Assembly: GCA_030144725.1 (NCBI GenBank)
Contig: JASKMD010000012.1
Location: 1,041,366-1,105,365, forward strand
Reading direction: 5' to 3'
Length of the DNA: 64,000 nt
Source: Haematococcus lacustris
Lineage: Eukaryota; Chlorophyta; Chlorophyceae; Chlamydomonadales; Haematococcaceae
Shown: piece by piece, positions 44,615 to 57,311 of the stretch
Layout of the letters: the number at the start of each line of letters is the position of its first letter
How positions within the stretch are numbered: the stretch's first letter is position 1
Position numbers and translations under genes: made by a program
The notes under the pieces: model-generated
The model's input: only the letters and a program-made list of their open reading frames with translations
What the model was told of the DNA's origin: nothing
Databases searched by the model: none

Positions 44615-47600
44615 ATGTATTGCTTCTCACAGTCGGCTCAACTGCCTGCATCGGACATCCTTCGGGGACGGCATCAATTCCATTTGCCGTGCACGCACAC
44701 CTCATCTCAGACCTTGCAACTTCCATCACCTCCCAGACCATATCACAGGTGTTATTGCCGAACACCGCCACAGTTATCACCCATTACCCCTGCCCACCGC
44801 CACCCGCTTCCACTACTCAGCTCCAACAGCACCTTCCGCCACCAACAGCATGTCCAGCCCACCCCACCTGCCCCTGACCCTGCCACTACCCCTGCACCAG
44901 CCCCCCCCCCTCCCCCCCCCTCGGACCCAGCTGTACCGCCTCCCTCCCCTCCTTCCGCAGACCAAAGAGAATCACAGCAACCCATCAAAGGTGGTGGCCC
45001 ACTGTGCAACCTGTGGGGTCGAAGAGCACTGACAGCTCGCCAGCCGGACAGCAGCACAGACGATGACAGTGGAGGAGGCCCACTGTGCAACCTGTGGGGT
45101 ATGGGGGCACTGACAGCTCGCCAGCCGTACAGCAGCTGTGACGATGACAGTGGGGGTGGCCCACTGAGCAACCTGTGGGGTCGAAGAGCACTGACAGCTC
45201 GACAGCTGGGCAGCAGCACAGACGATGACAGTGGTGGTGGCCCACTAAGGAACCTGTGGAGTCAGAGGGCAGCAGCAACAAGGAAGGCTGAGACAGCCAC
45301 TGTGTCGCAAATCAGTCCCTTCTCCCCCCCACCCCCTCCTCCAGCTATGCCCCCTCCCCCCCCCCTTGGGTCTGGTTCATGCGGTGAGGCACACGGCATG
45401 GACCTCACAGATGCTGGCTCCTCTTCCGTGTCTGTGTCGCCAGCCTCGTCAAATGGGGTTCATGACAGTGAAGGGGCTGGAGAGGGGGGTGGGGTCAGTT
45501 TGGGTAGTAGTAGCAGAGGCGATGGCAGTGGCTATGACAGTGCGAGTAGCAGTGGCAATGACGGTGGCAGTGACAGCAGCAGCAACGGCAGTAGCAGTGG
45601 TAGAGGCGGTGACAGTGACAGTGGCAGCGGCAGCGGCAGCAGCAGTGGCAGACGTAAGAGAAGACGAGGCAGGGACAGAGGCCGGGGTAGGGGACGAGGG
45701 AGGGGTAGAGGTAGAGGGAGGGGTAGAGGGCGAGGTGGAGGGGGTAGGTGGGGTGGTGGTGGGCGGCACCAGCAGCGGCGGCCTAGGGGTCGCCCTGCTG
45801 GGCGGGTGGAGGTGGATGATGAGCAGGTGCCCTGGGGTGCACTGAACCCTGGGCAGCGCCGGTGCCGTGTCAGAGAGATCCTGGCCAACCTGACGAACCC
45901 AGTGGGTCCCCGCCACAAGCACATGACCACCTTGGCCAACCTTGAGCGCATCTTCAAAGGCATGGAAGAGAACACCACATCCAAGGCCGCCATAGAAGCT
46001 CAGTTGAAGAGCGATGGTCAGCTATTTGGCGATGACCAGGGGGTCAAGCACTACCACCCAAGCTCTGTGCATGTGCTGAAGGGTGTCATGGGAGCAGAGG
46101 ATGATGAGCGGTGCATCCTTCATGTCTGCAATGGCACGCTGGAGAAACCCTGTGGCTACACGTACGACCACTTGCCAAAGTGGGTGGGGCATGTTGGACA
46201 GAAGCAGACTGTGACACGAACTTGGTAAATACTGATGTGAGTGTTGTATTTGTGTATACACAGGGCGCAATGGGAGCAGAACAAGCACCAGAAATGCAAA
46301 GAGTGCCACATCAATCGCTTCCAAAGCAGCAAAGGTATGTCAATGAGTTTTAACAAAGCAGCCGACCCATGGTGTGAGTCATGTCGTGGTTTGTTGTTGT
46401 ACGCAGACGGCAAAAAATTGAAGCCACAATTCAGCATGTACTACCTGGGCCTGGAGGACACGCTGAACTCCATCTTGGCCAAAGCCAACGTGTGGGACTG
46501 GTTCACTCGGCCACGCGACACAGGACCAGGCACCTTTTACAGCAGTGAGTTTGTTGTGTATACACATGAGACAGCATGGTCGGTTCATGCCGTCGTGCTC
46601 ATTCCATGTTGCAGGTGAGGCTGGACAGTTCATGAAGGAAAAGGCGGGCGAGAGCGTGTTCAACGACAAGTATGCTGTGCGTGTGCACATCGGCATTGAC
46701 TGGGTGCAGCTGTGCAAGAACCGGTCTGTGGGCATCATTGTGCTGAAGGTGAGAGGACATTCACACACAAATCGGATGCAGGGTCAGCCTCAGGCACATC
46801 ACACGGTCCACATGTTGCAGGTCATGGATGTGCCTGATGAGTTCAAGGGCAGTGACGACACCTGGGCCATTCTTGGCGTCATCCTGGACAAGGACAAGAC
46901 CAAGTTTGCAGAGGGCTACATGCACCAGGTGGTACATAGTGTAGGCGGTGTTGATTGAGTTACTATGCACCTACATGCAACATGACAATGCATTACCCAT
47001 GCACTGTAGATCCTCGTGGACCTGCGTGACTCCCTGAAACCAGAGAAGCCTGAATCTTGGGTGTACTTGAACAGGCCCAGTGGTGCTGGGGATGCCCGTG
47101 AGCCTGAGAAGATCCGGATGTACCCCATGCTGGCCAGCTGTGTGGCCGACACCCCAGCCAGGCAAGCCTTCCACCCATGAGAGGCTCCACTGCATAATTA
47201 GCGGTAGGATGAAACGAAAGCAGTTTGATTGATTGCATGGTGCTTGCAGGCTGTGCCTGATGAAGTGCCTGTCCCACTGTGCTGGCATGGGCTGCTCATG
47301 GTGCTGGCTCCGCACAAAGGGCCAGCATGAGAGCCACCCCCTTGGGTACGACGAGCCCGTCCGTGTGCTGATCCCTGACCTCAGCCGTTATCCACCTCCA
47401 CCTGAAGGCCCAGGCAGGGGAGGTGGCCGCGGGGTTGGGAGGGGAGGCTGTCTGGGTGGGCGCCCCAACCGCAATGCTGGCACGGGCGGTGGTGGTGAGG
47501 CTGGTGGTGGTGTGGGCGCTGGAGGTGGAGGTGATGCAGCCGGTGGTGGGGGAGGAGGTGGCAGTGGTGAGGGTGCAGCAGCGGCAGGTGGAGGGGGTGG

Positions 47601-50600
47601 CGGAGGTGGGACAGCAGCAGCAGCTGGTGGTCTGGGTGGTGGTGGTGAGGGAGCGCCAGCAGCCGGTGGTCAGGGTGGCGGTGGAGTGGATGGTGGTCCA
47701 GCCAGCCGCGGCAGAGGTCGGGGGCGGGGTCGAGGGCGAGGCCATCAGCGGCCCTTGCCTAAGCAGCCTGTGGTTGGCACAGAGCACACCCTGTATGTCG
47801 GGGATCCCTTGATGATGTTGCGCGAGGAGGACATGCAGGCTCGGGGCCAGGCTGTTGAGGATGGGCTGGTTGCGGGGCTTGACATCGGCTGTTGGGGCCG
47901 CCCAATCATCACCAAGTACCTGGACTATGTGCAGGCCAAGTGGCTGCACGTGGTTCCAACAGCCCACGCGATGCTGTTTGGGATGGTGAAGCACCACATG
48001 ATGTGGGTGTTCTCAGCGGCCGGCCCTTTCCAGAATCACGAGCGGGAGCTGATGAGGGAGCGGCTAAAACACATGCACGTGCCGGTGGACTTTGGGCGTC
48101 GACTGGAGGTGACGGACCAGTTCAAGTGAGTGAGAGTTCGCAGCCAGCCAGCCAGTACTGGTCACAGCCAGCCAACCAGTACTGGTCAGCCAGCCAGCCA
48201 GTACTGGTCACAGCCAGGCAACCAGTACTGGTCAGCCAACCAGTACTGGTCAGCCAACCAGTACTGGTCAGCCAGCCAGTACTGGTCACAGCCAGGCAAC
48301 CAGTACTGGTCACAGCCAGGCCTCCAGTACTGGTCAGCCAACCAGTACTGGTCAGCCAGCCAGTACTGGTCACAGCCAGGCAACCAGTACTGGTCAGCCA
48401 GCCAGTACTGGTCAGCCAGCCAGTACTGGTCACAGCCAGGCAACCAGTACTGGTCAGCCAACCAGTACTTGTCAGCCAGCCAGTACTGGTCACAGCCAGG
48501 CCTCCAGTACTGGTCAGCCAACCAGTACTGGTCAGCCAGCCAGTACTAGTCACAGCCAGGCAACCAGTACTGGTCAGCCAACCAGTACTGGTCAGCCAGC
48601 CAGTACTGGTCACAGCCAGGCAACCAGTACTGGTCAGCCAACCAGTACTGGTCAGCCAACCAGTACTGGTCACAGCCAGGCAACCAGTACTGGTCAGCCA
48701 ACCAGTACTGGTAAGCAAGCCAGTACTGGTCACAGCCAGGCAACCAGTACTGGTCACAGCCAGGCAACCAGTACTGGTCAGCCAACCAGTACTGGTCACA
48801 GCCAGGCAACCAGTACTGGTCACAGCCAGGCAACCAGTACTGGTCAGCCAGCCAGTACTGGTCAGCCAGCCAGTACTGGTCACAGTCAGCCAGCCAGTAC
48901 TGGTCACAGCCAGGCCTCCAGTACTGGTCAGCCAACCAGTACTGGTCAGCCAGCCAGTACTGGTCACAGCCAGCCAACCAGTACTGGTCAGCCAGCCAGT
49001 ACTGGTCAGCCAGCCAGTACTGGTCACAGCCAGGCAACCAGTACTGGTCAGCCAACCAGTACTGGTCAGCCAACCAGTACTGGTCAGCCAGCCAGCCAGT
49101 ACTGGTCACAGCCAGGCAACCAGTACTGGTCAGCCAACCAGTACTGGTCAGCCAGCCAGTACTGGTCACAGCCAGGCAACCAGTACTGGTCAGCCAACCA
49201 GTACTGGTCAGCCAGCCAGTACTGGTCACAGCCTGGCAACCAGTACTGGTCAGCCAGCCAGTACTGGTCAGCCAGCCAGTACTGGTCACAGCCAGGCAAC
49301 CAGTACTGGTCAGCCAGCCAGTACTGGTCAGCCAGCCAGTACTGGTCACAGCCAGGCAACCAGTACTGGTCAGCCAACCAGTACTGGTCAGCCAACCAGT
49401 ACTGGTCAGCCAGCCAGTACTGGTCACAGCCAGGCAACCAGTACTGGTCACAGCCAGGCCTCCAGTACTGGTCAGCCAACCAGTACTGGTCAGCCAGCCA
49501 GTACTGGTCACAGCCAGGCAACCAGTACTGGTCAGCCAGCCAGTACTGGTCAGCCAGCCAGTACTGGTCACAGCCAGGCAACCAGTACTGGTCAGCCAAC
49601 CAGTACTTGTCAGCCAGCCAGTACTGGTCACAGCCAGGCCTCCAGTACTGGTCAGCCAACCAGTACTGGTCAGCCAGCCAGTACTGGTCACAGCCAGGCA
49701 ACCAGTACTGGTCAGCCAACCAGTACTGGTCAGCCAGCCAGTACTGGTCACAGCCAGGCAACCAGTACTGGTCAGCCAACCAGTACTGGTCAGCCAACCA
49801 GTACTGGTCACAGCCAGGCAACCAGTACTGGTCAGCCAACCAGTACTGGTAAGCAAGCCAGTACTGGTCACAGCCAGGCAACCAGTACTGGTCACAGCCA
49901 GGCAACCAGTACTGGTCAGCCAACCAGTACTGGTCACAGCCAGGCAACCAGTACTGGTCACAGCCAGGCAACCAGTACTGGTCAGCCAGCCAGTACTGGT
50001 CAGCCAGCCAGTACTGGTCACAGTCAGCCAGCCAGTACTGGTCACAGCCAGGCCTCCAGTACTGGTCAGCCAACCAGTACTGGTCAGCCAGCCAGTACTG
50101 GTCACAGCCAGCCAACCAGTACTGGTCAGCCAGCCAGTACTGGTCAGCCAGCCAGTACTAGTCACAGCCAGGCAACCAGTACTGGTCAGCCAACCAGTAC
50201 TGGTCAGCCAACCAGTACTGGTCAGCCAGCCAGCCAGTACTGGTCACAGCCAGGCAACCAGTACTGGTCAGCCAGCCAGTACTGGTCAGCCAGCCAGTAC
50301 TGGTCACAGCCAGGCAACCAGTACTGGTCAGCCAGCCAGTACTGGTCAGCCAGCCAGTACTGGTCACAGCCAGGCAACCAGTACTGGTCAGCCAGCCAGT
50401 ACTGGTCAGCCAGCCAGTACTGGTCACAGCCAGGCAACCAGTACTGGTCAGCCAACCAGTACTGGTCAGCCAGCCAGTACTGGTCACAGCCAGGCAACCA
50501 GTACTGGTCAGCCAGCCAGTACTGGTCAGCCAGCCAGTACTGGTCACAGCCAGGCAACCAGTACTGGTCAGCCAACCAGTACTGGTCAGCCAGCCAGTAC

Positions 50601-53600
50601 TGGTCACAGCCAGGCAACCAGTACTGGTCAGCCAACCAGTACTGGTCAGCCAGCCAGTACTGGTCACAGCCAGGCAACCAGTACTGGTCAGCCAACCAGT
50701 ACTGGTAAGCCAGCCAGTACTGGTCACAGCCTGGCAACCAGTACTGGTCAGCCAGCCAGTACTGGTCAGCCAGCCAGTACTGGTCACAGCCAGGCAACCA
50801 GTACTGGTCAGCCAGCCAGTACTGGTCAGCCAGCCAGTACTGGTCACAGCCAGGCAACCAGTACTGGTCAGCCAGCCAGTACTGGTCAGCCAGCCAGTAC
50901 TGGTCACAGCCAGGCAACCAGTACTGGTCAGCCAGCCAGTACTGGTAAGCAAGCCAGTACTGGTCACAGCCAGGCAACCAGTACTGGTCAGCCAGCCAGT
51001 ACTGGTCAGCCAGCCAGTACTGGTCACAGCCAGGCAACCAGTACTGGTCAGCCAGCCAGTACTGGTCAGCCAGCCAGTACTGGTCACAGCCAGGCAACCA
51101 GTACTGGTCAGCCAGCCAGTACTGGTAAGCAAGCCAGTACTGGTCACAGCCAGGCAACCAGTACTGGTCAGCCAGCCAGTACTGGTCAGCCAACCAGTAC
51201 TGGTCACCCAGCCAGTACTGGTCACAGCCAGGCAACCAGTACTGGTCAGCCAACCAGTACTGGTCAGCCAGCCAGTACTGGTCACAGCCAGGCAACCAGT
51301 ACTGGTCAGCCAACCAGTACTGGTCAGCCAGCCAGTACTGGTCACAGCCAGGCAACCAGTACTGGTCAGCCAACCAGTACTGGTAAGCCAGCCAGTACTG
51401 GTCACAGCCTGGCAACCAGTACTGGTCAGCCAGCCAGTACTGGTCAGCCAGCCAGTACTGGTCACAGCCAGGCAACCAGTACTGGTCAGCCAGCCAGTAC
51501 TGGTCAGCCAGCCAGTACTGGTCACAGCCAGGCAACCAGTACTGGTCAGCCAACCAGTACTGGTCAGCCAGCCAGTACTGGTCACAGCCAGGCAACCAGT
51601 ACTGGTCAGCCAGCCAGTACTGGTCAGCCAGCCAGTACTGGTCACAGCCAGGCAACCAGTACTGGTCAGCCAACCAGTACTGGTCAGCCAGCCAGTACTG
51701 GTCACAGCCAGGCAACCAGTACTGGTCAGCCAACCAGTACTGGTCAGCCAGCCAGTACTGGTCACAGCCAGGCAACCAGTACTGGTCAGCCAACCAGTAC
51801 TGGTAAGCCAGCCAGTACTGGTCACAGCCTGGCAACCAGTACTGGTCAGCCAGCCAGTACTGGTCAGCCAGCCAGTACTGGTCACAGCCAGGCAACCAGT
51901 ACTGGTCAGCCAGCCAGTACTGGTCAGCCAGCCAGTACTGGTCACAGCCAGGCAACCAGTACTGGTCAGCCAGCCAGTACTGGTCAGCCAGCCAGTACTG
52001 GTCACAGCCAGGCAACCAGTACTGGTCAGCCAGCCAGTACTGGTAAGCCAGCCAGTACTGGTCACATCCAGGCAACCAGTACTGGTCAGCCAGCCAGTAC
52101 TGGTCAGCCAGCCAGTACTGGTCGTAGCCAGCCAACCAGTACTGGTCAGCAAACCAGTACTGGTAAGCCAGCCAGTACTGGTCAGCCAGCCAGCCAGTAC
52201 TGGTCACAGCCAGCCAACCAGTACTGGTCAGTTTACCAGTACTGGTAAGCCAGCCAGTACTGGTCAGCCAGCCAGCCAGTACTGGTCACAGCCAGTCACC
52301 CAGTACTGGTAAGCCAGCAGTACTTGTCACAGCCAGCCAGCCAGTACTGGTCCCAGCCAGGCAACCAGTACTGGTCAGCCAGCCAGTACTGGTCAGCCTG
52401 CCAGTACTGGTCACAGACAGTCGACCAGTACTGGTCACAGCCAGCCAGCCAGTACTGGTCAGTCAGGTGAACCAGCGCTGGTTAGTGAACCAGAGCTAGA
52501 CCTGCCGATGCTTGTCGGTGAACTACTGTGCAGGGGCTGGATCATGGAGGACTTCATGCACTTCATCAAGTACGCCTGGCCCTATGTGTTCCAGGGCATC
52601 ATGACGGAGGGCAACCTGCACTTGAAGCTGTGGCGGTTGCTGGTGGACTCTACCCTCCACTACCTGACACCAGGTACAATCAGCGTTACGACCTAGCAGC
52701 AAAGGTGCATCCATGCAATGTGTGTGGTGACAGTTGGCACATGAGCTCTGTTGCCCCCCTTGCTTGCAGAGAACGACCCGCCATTGCGGTTTGGAATGCC
52801 AGCAGAGGAGAGGGCAAGGAAAGCAGCCATTATCGCTGCCAACATGGAGGAGGCAGCCAGGAAGCTGAAGGAGTATGCGCGCATTCTGCACCGGATTCGT
52901 TACACACACAAGGTGCCGGACGACATGATCTCCAGCAACCTCCACATGGTGGAATGCCGGTGAGTTCCACGATATAGAGCATTGAATACTAAACATGAGG
53001 GATGCTGCATGTTATCAAATAGAACAACACCATGCGCATGTATTGTTGCAGGTTACCGCAGCAGGAGAAGGAGCGGGGGCGGAGCTGCTGGGACAATGAG
53101 TTCTGGGTTGAGCGTGGTATGCAGCGGGGCAAGAAGTTCAGCACAGCTCATGCTGCTGGCTACCAGCGTGGCTTGACCATGGGCATACGGGAGCGGCTGA
53201 GCCGACGCTCGCAGCTGTTTCTATCCACCCATACCCGCTGGGAGGACAGTGATGAAGGACAGCTGGACAGTGGTGACAGTGAGCATGATGGCGAGGAGGC
53301 TGAACAGCGGCAGCATGAACGTGGGCAGCAGGCTGGCAAACGCAAGAGGGGGGACAGCAAGCAGCGTGCTCCCAAGCACAGAAAGGCGGGAAGCTTCAGA
53401 GACGAGTTGCAGTCAGGCCTCCAGGCGTGCCACCTCCTGGGGCTGGGGAAAGCGCAGTGCTACAATAGCAGCTGGGATGAGGTGGTGCGGGAGGCATGCT
53501 GCCATCATGTGAGAGACATGAAACCAGTTGGCTGGAGTGATGCTGACATCTTGGCGGTGTTCCCTCCTGCTGGCCTTCCCGGGCAAGTGCAGTACTACAG

Positions 53601-54264
53601 CCGCGCACAGTGCAGGGGGCAGCTGGTCCACAGCCTCCAATATAATCGTGCTAAAGTGCGCAACAACTGCTGGGCCCAAGCAGTGTTCCTTGAGGGTACA
53701 GATGACGAGCCAGTGCTGGTTCAATATGCATGCCACGTCCAGTTCTGGGTGCGTGTGCAGCATCCGGCCAACCCAGAGCGGGTACTACGGCTAGCCATCA
53801 CTCGATCGTTCGTTTTAGACCCCATCCCAGAAATGCCAGATCACTACACTGTGGGTCGAGGGATCCCACTACCAGACCCGCCTAAGCAACCAGCCCAACA
53901 GCAGCTGCCGGCACAGCAACAGGAGCAAGCACAGCAGCAGGAGCCAGCACAGCAGCAGCCTTCGGCATCGGTTGCAACTGAGGCCATCGACCCAGAGGCA
54001 GCTGCAGAACAGCAAGTTGGCACATCTCAAGCAAGACGCTCAGGCCGCAAAGTCAGCCAGCGGGCACTCCCATCCACCCAAGAGGCAAGGGCTCCCCGCC
54101 ATAGCCGTGTGGGACGTAAGCAGAGCACCTTGCTCAAGGGGGCGGGGCGCATGTCATGGTATGCAGTGAATGGGGAGCAGTTCCACAGCTTGTTTGTGGC
54201 ATTCTTCCCACACGAGGAGGGTCAGGGTGATATGTATTTTGTGCCATACAGCAGCCATAGCTGA
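44615..54264 (+). CDS. CACTA/EnSpm Tnp2-like transposase (about 1,540 aa, 10 exons)
   Basis: Exons 44,615-46,224, 46,264-46,334, 46,407-46,544, 46,615-46,748, 46,821-46,928, 47,010-47,161, 47,250-48,125, 52,534-52,673, 52,770-52,959 and 53,052-54,264 join in frame with no stop. Family landmarks: HIGIDWVQLCKNRSVG (first catalytic Asp), VLKVMDVPDEFKG and ILGVILDKDK (the Tnp2 strand/loop region), VADTPARQ (second acidic residue) then GCSWCW, VVPTAHAMLFGMVKHHMMW, and DFMHFIKYAWPYVFQGI, all in Tnp2 order. The N-terminal exon holds Pro-rich sequence, four roughly 27-residue repeats with GGGPLCNLWG and TDDDS, and an RG-rich tract (about 45,680-45,750) that may bind nucleic acid. The C-terminus is Gln-rich, then basic, ending MYFVPYSSHS. 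Exon 6 ends at a GC donor (CAG/GCAAGC). The first codon is uncertain (44,615, or an upstream exon). Confidence 0.85.
48126..52533 (+). repeat. 4.4-kb transposase intron made of CCAGTACTGG satellite
   Basis: The intron runs from the donor gtgagtgaga at 48,126 to the acceptor ctactgtgcag ending at 52,533. Satellite fills about 48,140-52,465. The basic box is CCAGTACTGG with TCAGCCAG or TCACAGCCAGGCA spacers. From about 50,220 a 60-bp, three-box higher-order unit repeats almost perfectly. In the left half a segment of at least 480 bp (48,546-49,027) recurs at about 49,684-50,165, a 1,138-bp period. Long frames inside on both strands (up to 938 codons) are repeat translations. Confidence 0.95.
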
Positions 54265-54439
54265 CGGTTTTAAACAGGCCAAAAAGAACAATGACAATCG
54301 TAATGCACTCATGGCATCGTACATGCGTTGAACATGTGCTGCACTCCATACCTGTGATGCTTGCCTATGAACAACAATGGAACACCGGTGATGTTACCCC
54401 CAACATCCAATGCATGTCTTTCAGTACATGTATGGACTA

Positions 54440-54785
54440 GCTTCAGCCCTAGCCCTTGCCCTAGCCCTAGCCCTAGCCCTAACCCTAGCCCTAACCCTAA
54501 CCCTAGCCCTAACCCTAACCCAACCTCATCCCCACGTCCATGCCTAACCCTAGCCCTAACCCTAGCCCTAGCCCTACCCCTAGGCCTAGCCCTATCCCTA
54601 TCACTAGCCCTAGCCCTATCCCTAGCCCTAGACCTAGACCTAGACCTAGACCTAGACCTAGACCTAGACCTAAACCTAGACCAAGACCTGGCACTAGCAC
54701 TAGCTCCAGCCCTAGCACTATCCTTAGACCTAGCCCTAGCACTAACCCTATCCCCAGACTTAGCCATAGACCTAGCCCTCACTTG
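54440..54785. repeat. telomere-like CCCTAA/CCCTAG array, right
   Basis: CCCTAG/CCCTAA hexamers starting about 175 bp after the transposase stop. They are the reverse complement of the 29.24-29.56 kb array and include the same non-repeat phrase with flanking TTAGGG units. From about 54,580 the repeat drifts into CCTAGA variants. Confidence 0.92.
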
Positions 54786-55193
54786 TACCTACATTAACAT
54801 TACAGCTGTTGATATGATGTAGGTAAATCTCCCATGCACATTGCAGCTCCAAACGTCACATGACACACAAACGACATCGGGCATCGCGAAAATAAGAAGA
54901 CGGATAATGAACATTATACGCACAACCCAGCGATGCACAAACCAACGCGAAAGTTGCAAATAGACGAACGCAACTACAACCACGGTTGCAAACCAGTACT
55001 GGCTATATCCCTTTACATTACGGGAGAAGTAAGAATTTTTATTTTCCCGTAAATATCAGCAATTTCTAAACCCATTCTTACTTGTGTCCGCCCTAGCAGC
55101 ACTATCTGGAACGATCCGCCCTATCTAGCACAAGCCCCCTAACAAGCCCAAGCCCCCTATCTAGCCCGAGCCCCCTATCTAAAACAATCCGCC
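54786..55193. other. spacer after the right telomere-like array
   Basis: Contains one isolated CCAGTACTGG box (about 54,992), a roughly 20-bp phrase ccctttacattacggg that recurs in reverse complement near 57,130, and gccccctatctagc repeats at 55,100-55,195. No gene is supported. Confidence 0.45.
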
Positions 55194-56738
55194 CTATCCT
55201 ATCAATGCAGCCAGTAACTTCATCTTTGCGGCCTTGCTGGCTGCCTCACTAGCCCTGAACTCTTCAAAGCCTTGGGCTATCCCTGGATCAATGGCTCCAG
55301 CCGCATGCGCTGTGATAGCTGGATGCCAAGCGGCCTGCCAAGTGCTGGGTGCGGGTCCCCATGATGCCGTATGCCAAACGCCTGGCCAGCTGCCAGGTCC
55401 TGGGGTGGGAGGGGGGCCTCCGTACGCAGCCGGTGCTTCTGCCGCATGCCCGCTCATAGGCCAGCTGCCAGGTCCTGGGGTGGGAGGGGGGCCTCCATAC
55501 GCAAGCGGTGCTTCTGCCGCATGCCCGCTCATAGGCCAGCTGCCAGGTCCTGGGGTGGGAGGGGGGCCTCCGTACGCAGCCGGAGCCGCTGCCGCGTGCC
55601 TGCTCATGGGCAGGATGGGAGCCATGTCATTCTCACTGATCTTGACCCGGTGATGTTCACCACGCACAGTACGGGCAAGGGAAAAGATGCGCTGGCGCAA
55701 AGAATCTGCGTTGCACTCCCCCCCATCCTTGGACTTGCGGTACCCTGCACAAGGTGCAAAATATAGTCGTGTATAACACCTGGTGCACTAGACAGGCTCT
55801 AGGTAGGTTGCAAGGCACCCTGGCAGCCTTGCCTACCTGTTGCAAGGGTGCACAACACCATGCACAGAACCTTGGGCATCTTCATGTAGCACTCATACAG
55901 GTGGCTGCATCGCTCTTCGACAGTGACAGGGCGCTTGCGTAGGAACAGCCGCAACGCAGCCATAACCTCTTTAGAAGCTACCTCACCATCTGCATGGCAA
56001 TACAAACGAGAATTATGTTGTTTATGGGGCAAGGCAAGGCGGGGCAAGGCAGGCCTTAGCTAGGTCAGCGGGTCACTGACCAGCGTATGTGCCGTTATCT
56101 AGCACATCCTCAAACATCTGGTAGCTGGTCCTGAGTTGACTCTTGTCTTTGGCTTGGGTCGAGGCGGCTGCGTGTTGCCAAATCAGCGAACTTGGGAGCC
56201 TTGATGAATGCCCTTAACACGGCATCCTCTTCTGCATCCTCTCCTGCATATCATGGCATCCAGTACAATGTCAGTCTTGGTAGCGGGGTTAGTCAACGAC
56301 TAATATGAGAAGGTACCGATTACCTGCGGCCTTGCCTGACAGGCGTCCAGATCTCCTGGTGAGAACTGGTGGTACGTTGCTTGCTGGGACCGGCATTGTG
56401 GCTGTTGCGACTGCTGGGACTCCTTGCTCGGAGCTTCCTCTGCATCGCAACATCGTAACATCGTAACCGCCAGGAGTCAAACAGTCAACGCTGGTCGACA
56501 GTCTGATTAGGGACTCACCATTGATCCTAGCTGCCGCTAGACGTGCAGTGGCGATGTCGATGGGTGGTAGCAGGTTAAATTGTCCGATGGACATGTCATC
56601 GCCGCAGTCTACCTCCTCAATCTCGCAGTCTTCCTCTTCGACCTCGCAGTCCGAAGTTATGACGCTGTTTGGCATAGCGGTGGTTTGTGTGCGTGGCTGA
56701 AAGGCTGCGACCTGCATTGGATGTGACCCCAGTGACAT
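55194..56738 (-). CDS. unassigned right-end gene of the element, probable frameshift
   Basis: Exon 1 (56,738-56,519) starts MSLGSHPMQVAAFQPR and has an acidic stretch (CEVEEEDCEIEEVDCGDD). Later exons read QATYHQFSPGDLDAC, then DAEEDAVLRAFIKAPKF, then in a different frame QLRTSYQMFEDVLDNGTYA, DGEVASKEVMAALRLFLRKR, a YRKSKDGGECNADSLRQR segment and a tail with three copies of a unit containing AYGGPPPTPGPGSWP. The remaining junctions fit, but between about 56,140 and 56,190 the frame changes without a usable intron, which suggests a 1-nt indel in this copy or in the assembly. The position near the right terminus and minus orientation recall regulatory genes of CACTA elements. No domain is recognised. 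Confidence 0.5.
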
Positions 56739-56849
56739 TCAACCGCGACTTGCACGGCTTGCAAGAGTTGGTCCGGAGAGGTTGCGCTGCTCGCCACAAC
56801 TAGGAGCAGGCTGTGTGCGTGGCTGTAGGATGCCGGAGACAGCGTGGCC

Positions 56850-57045
56850 TCCGCGGGGTTTTACTGTAACCGCTGCCTAACCGCAAATTTTACTGAAAAA
56901 GTGCAGACTTTTACTGTAACCGCTGCCTAACCGCAATTTTTACTGAAAAAGTGCCGCTGATTTACTGTAACCACCGCCTAACCGCAAATTTTACTGAGAA
57001 AGTGCTTCAACCGCTGCCTAACCGCGATTTTTACTGATAAAGTGC
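56850..57045. repeat. tandem repeat of about 50-60 bp with TTTTACTGTAACCGCTGCC
   Basis: About four imperfect copies containing ccgctgcctaaccgcaa and ttttactgaaaaagtgc, upstream of the right-end gene and inside the element's right subterminal region. Confidence 0.85.
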
Positions 57046-57311
57046 AGGGTGCGGCGACAGAGTTGCGCGTTGTACACGCGTTGATGCTGCTGGCTTATAA
57101 CTTACACGTAGTAGCCTCGAGCCACCCGTAATGTAAAGGGATACTGTATAATGTCTCGGCCCGCGCTGTTCACGTTCAAATAACGACCTCGGCCTCGTCT
57201 CAAGCTGCGTAAACGACTCGGCTACGCCTCGTCGTTTACTGCAACTTTCGACGAGGTCTCGGTCATTATTTTCCCGTAACAGCTTGGCCTCTGACATTAT
57301 ACTATACAAAA

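Noticed and set aside
47892..52207. Frames of 539-938 codons through the CCAGTACTGG satellite
   Set aside because: They lie in a transposase intron, are open on both strands, and read only as repeated TSTG, QYW or PVLV units.
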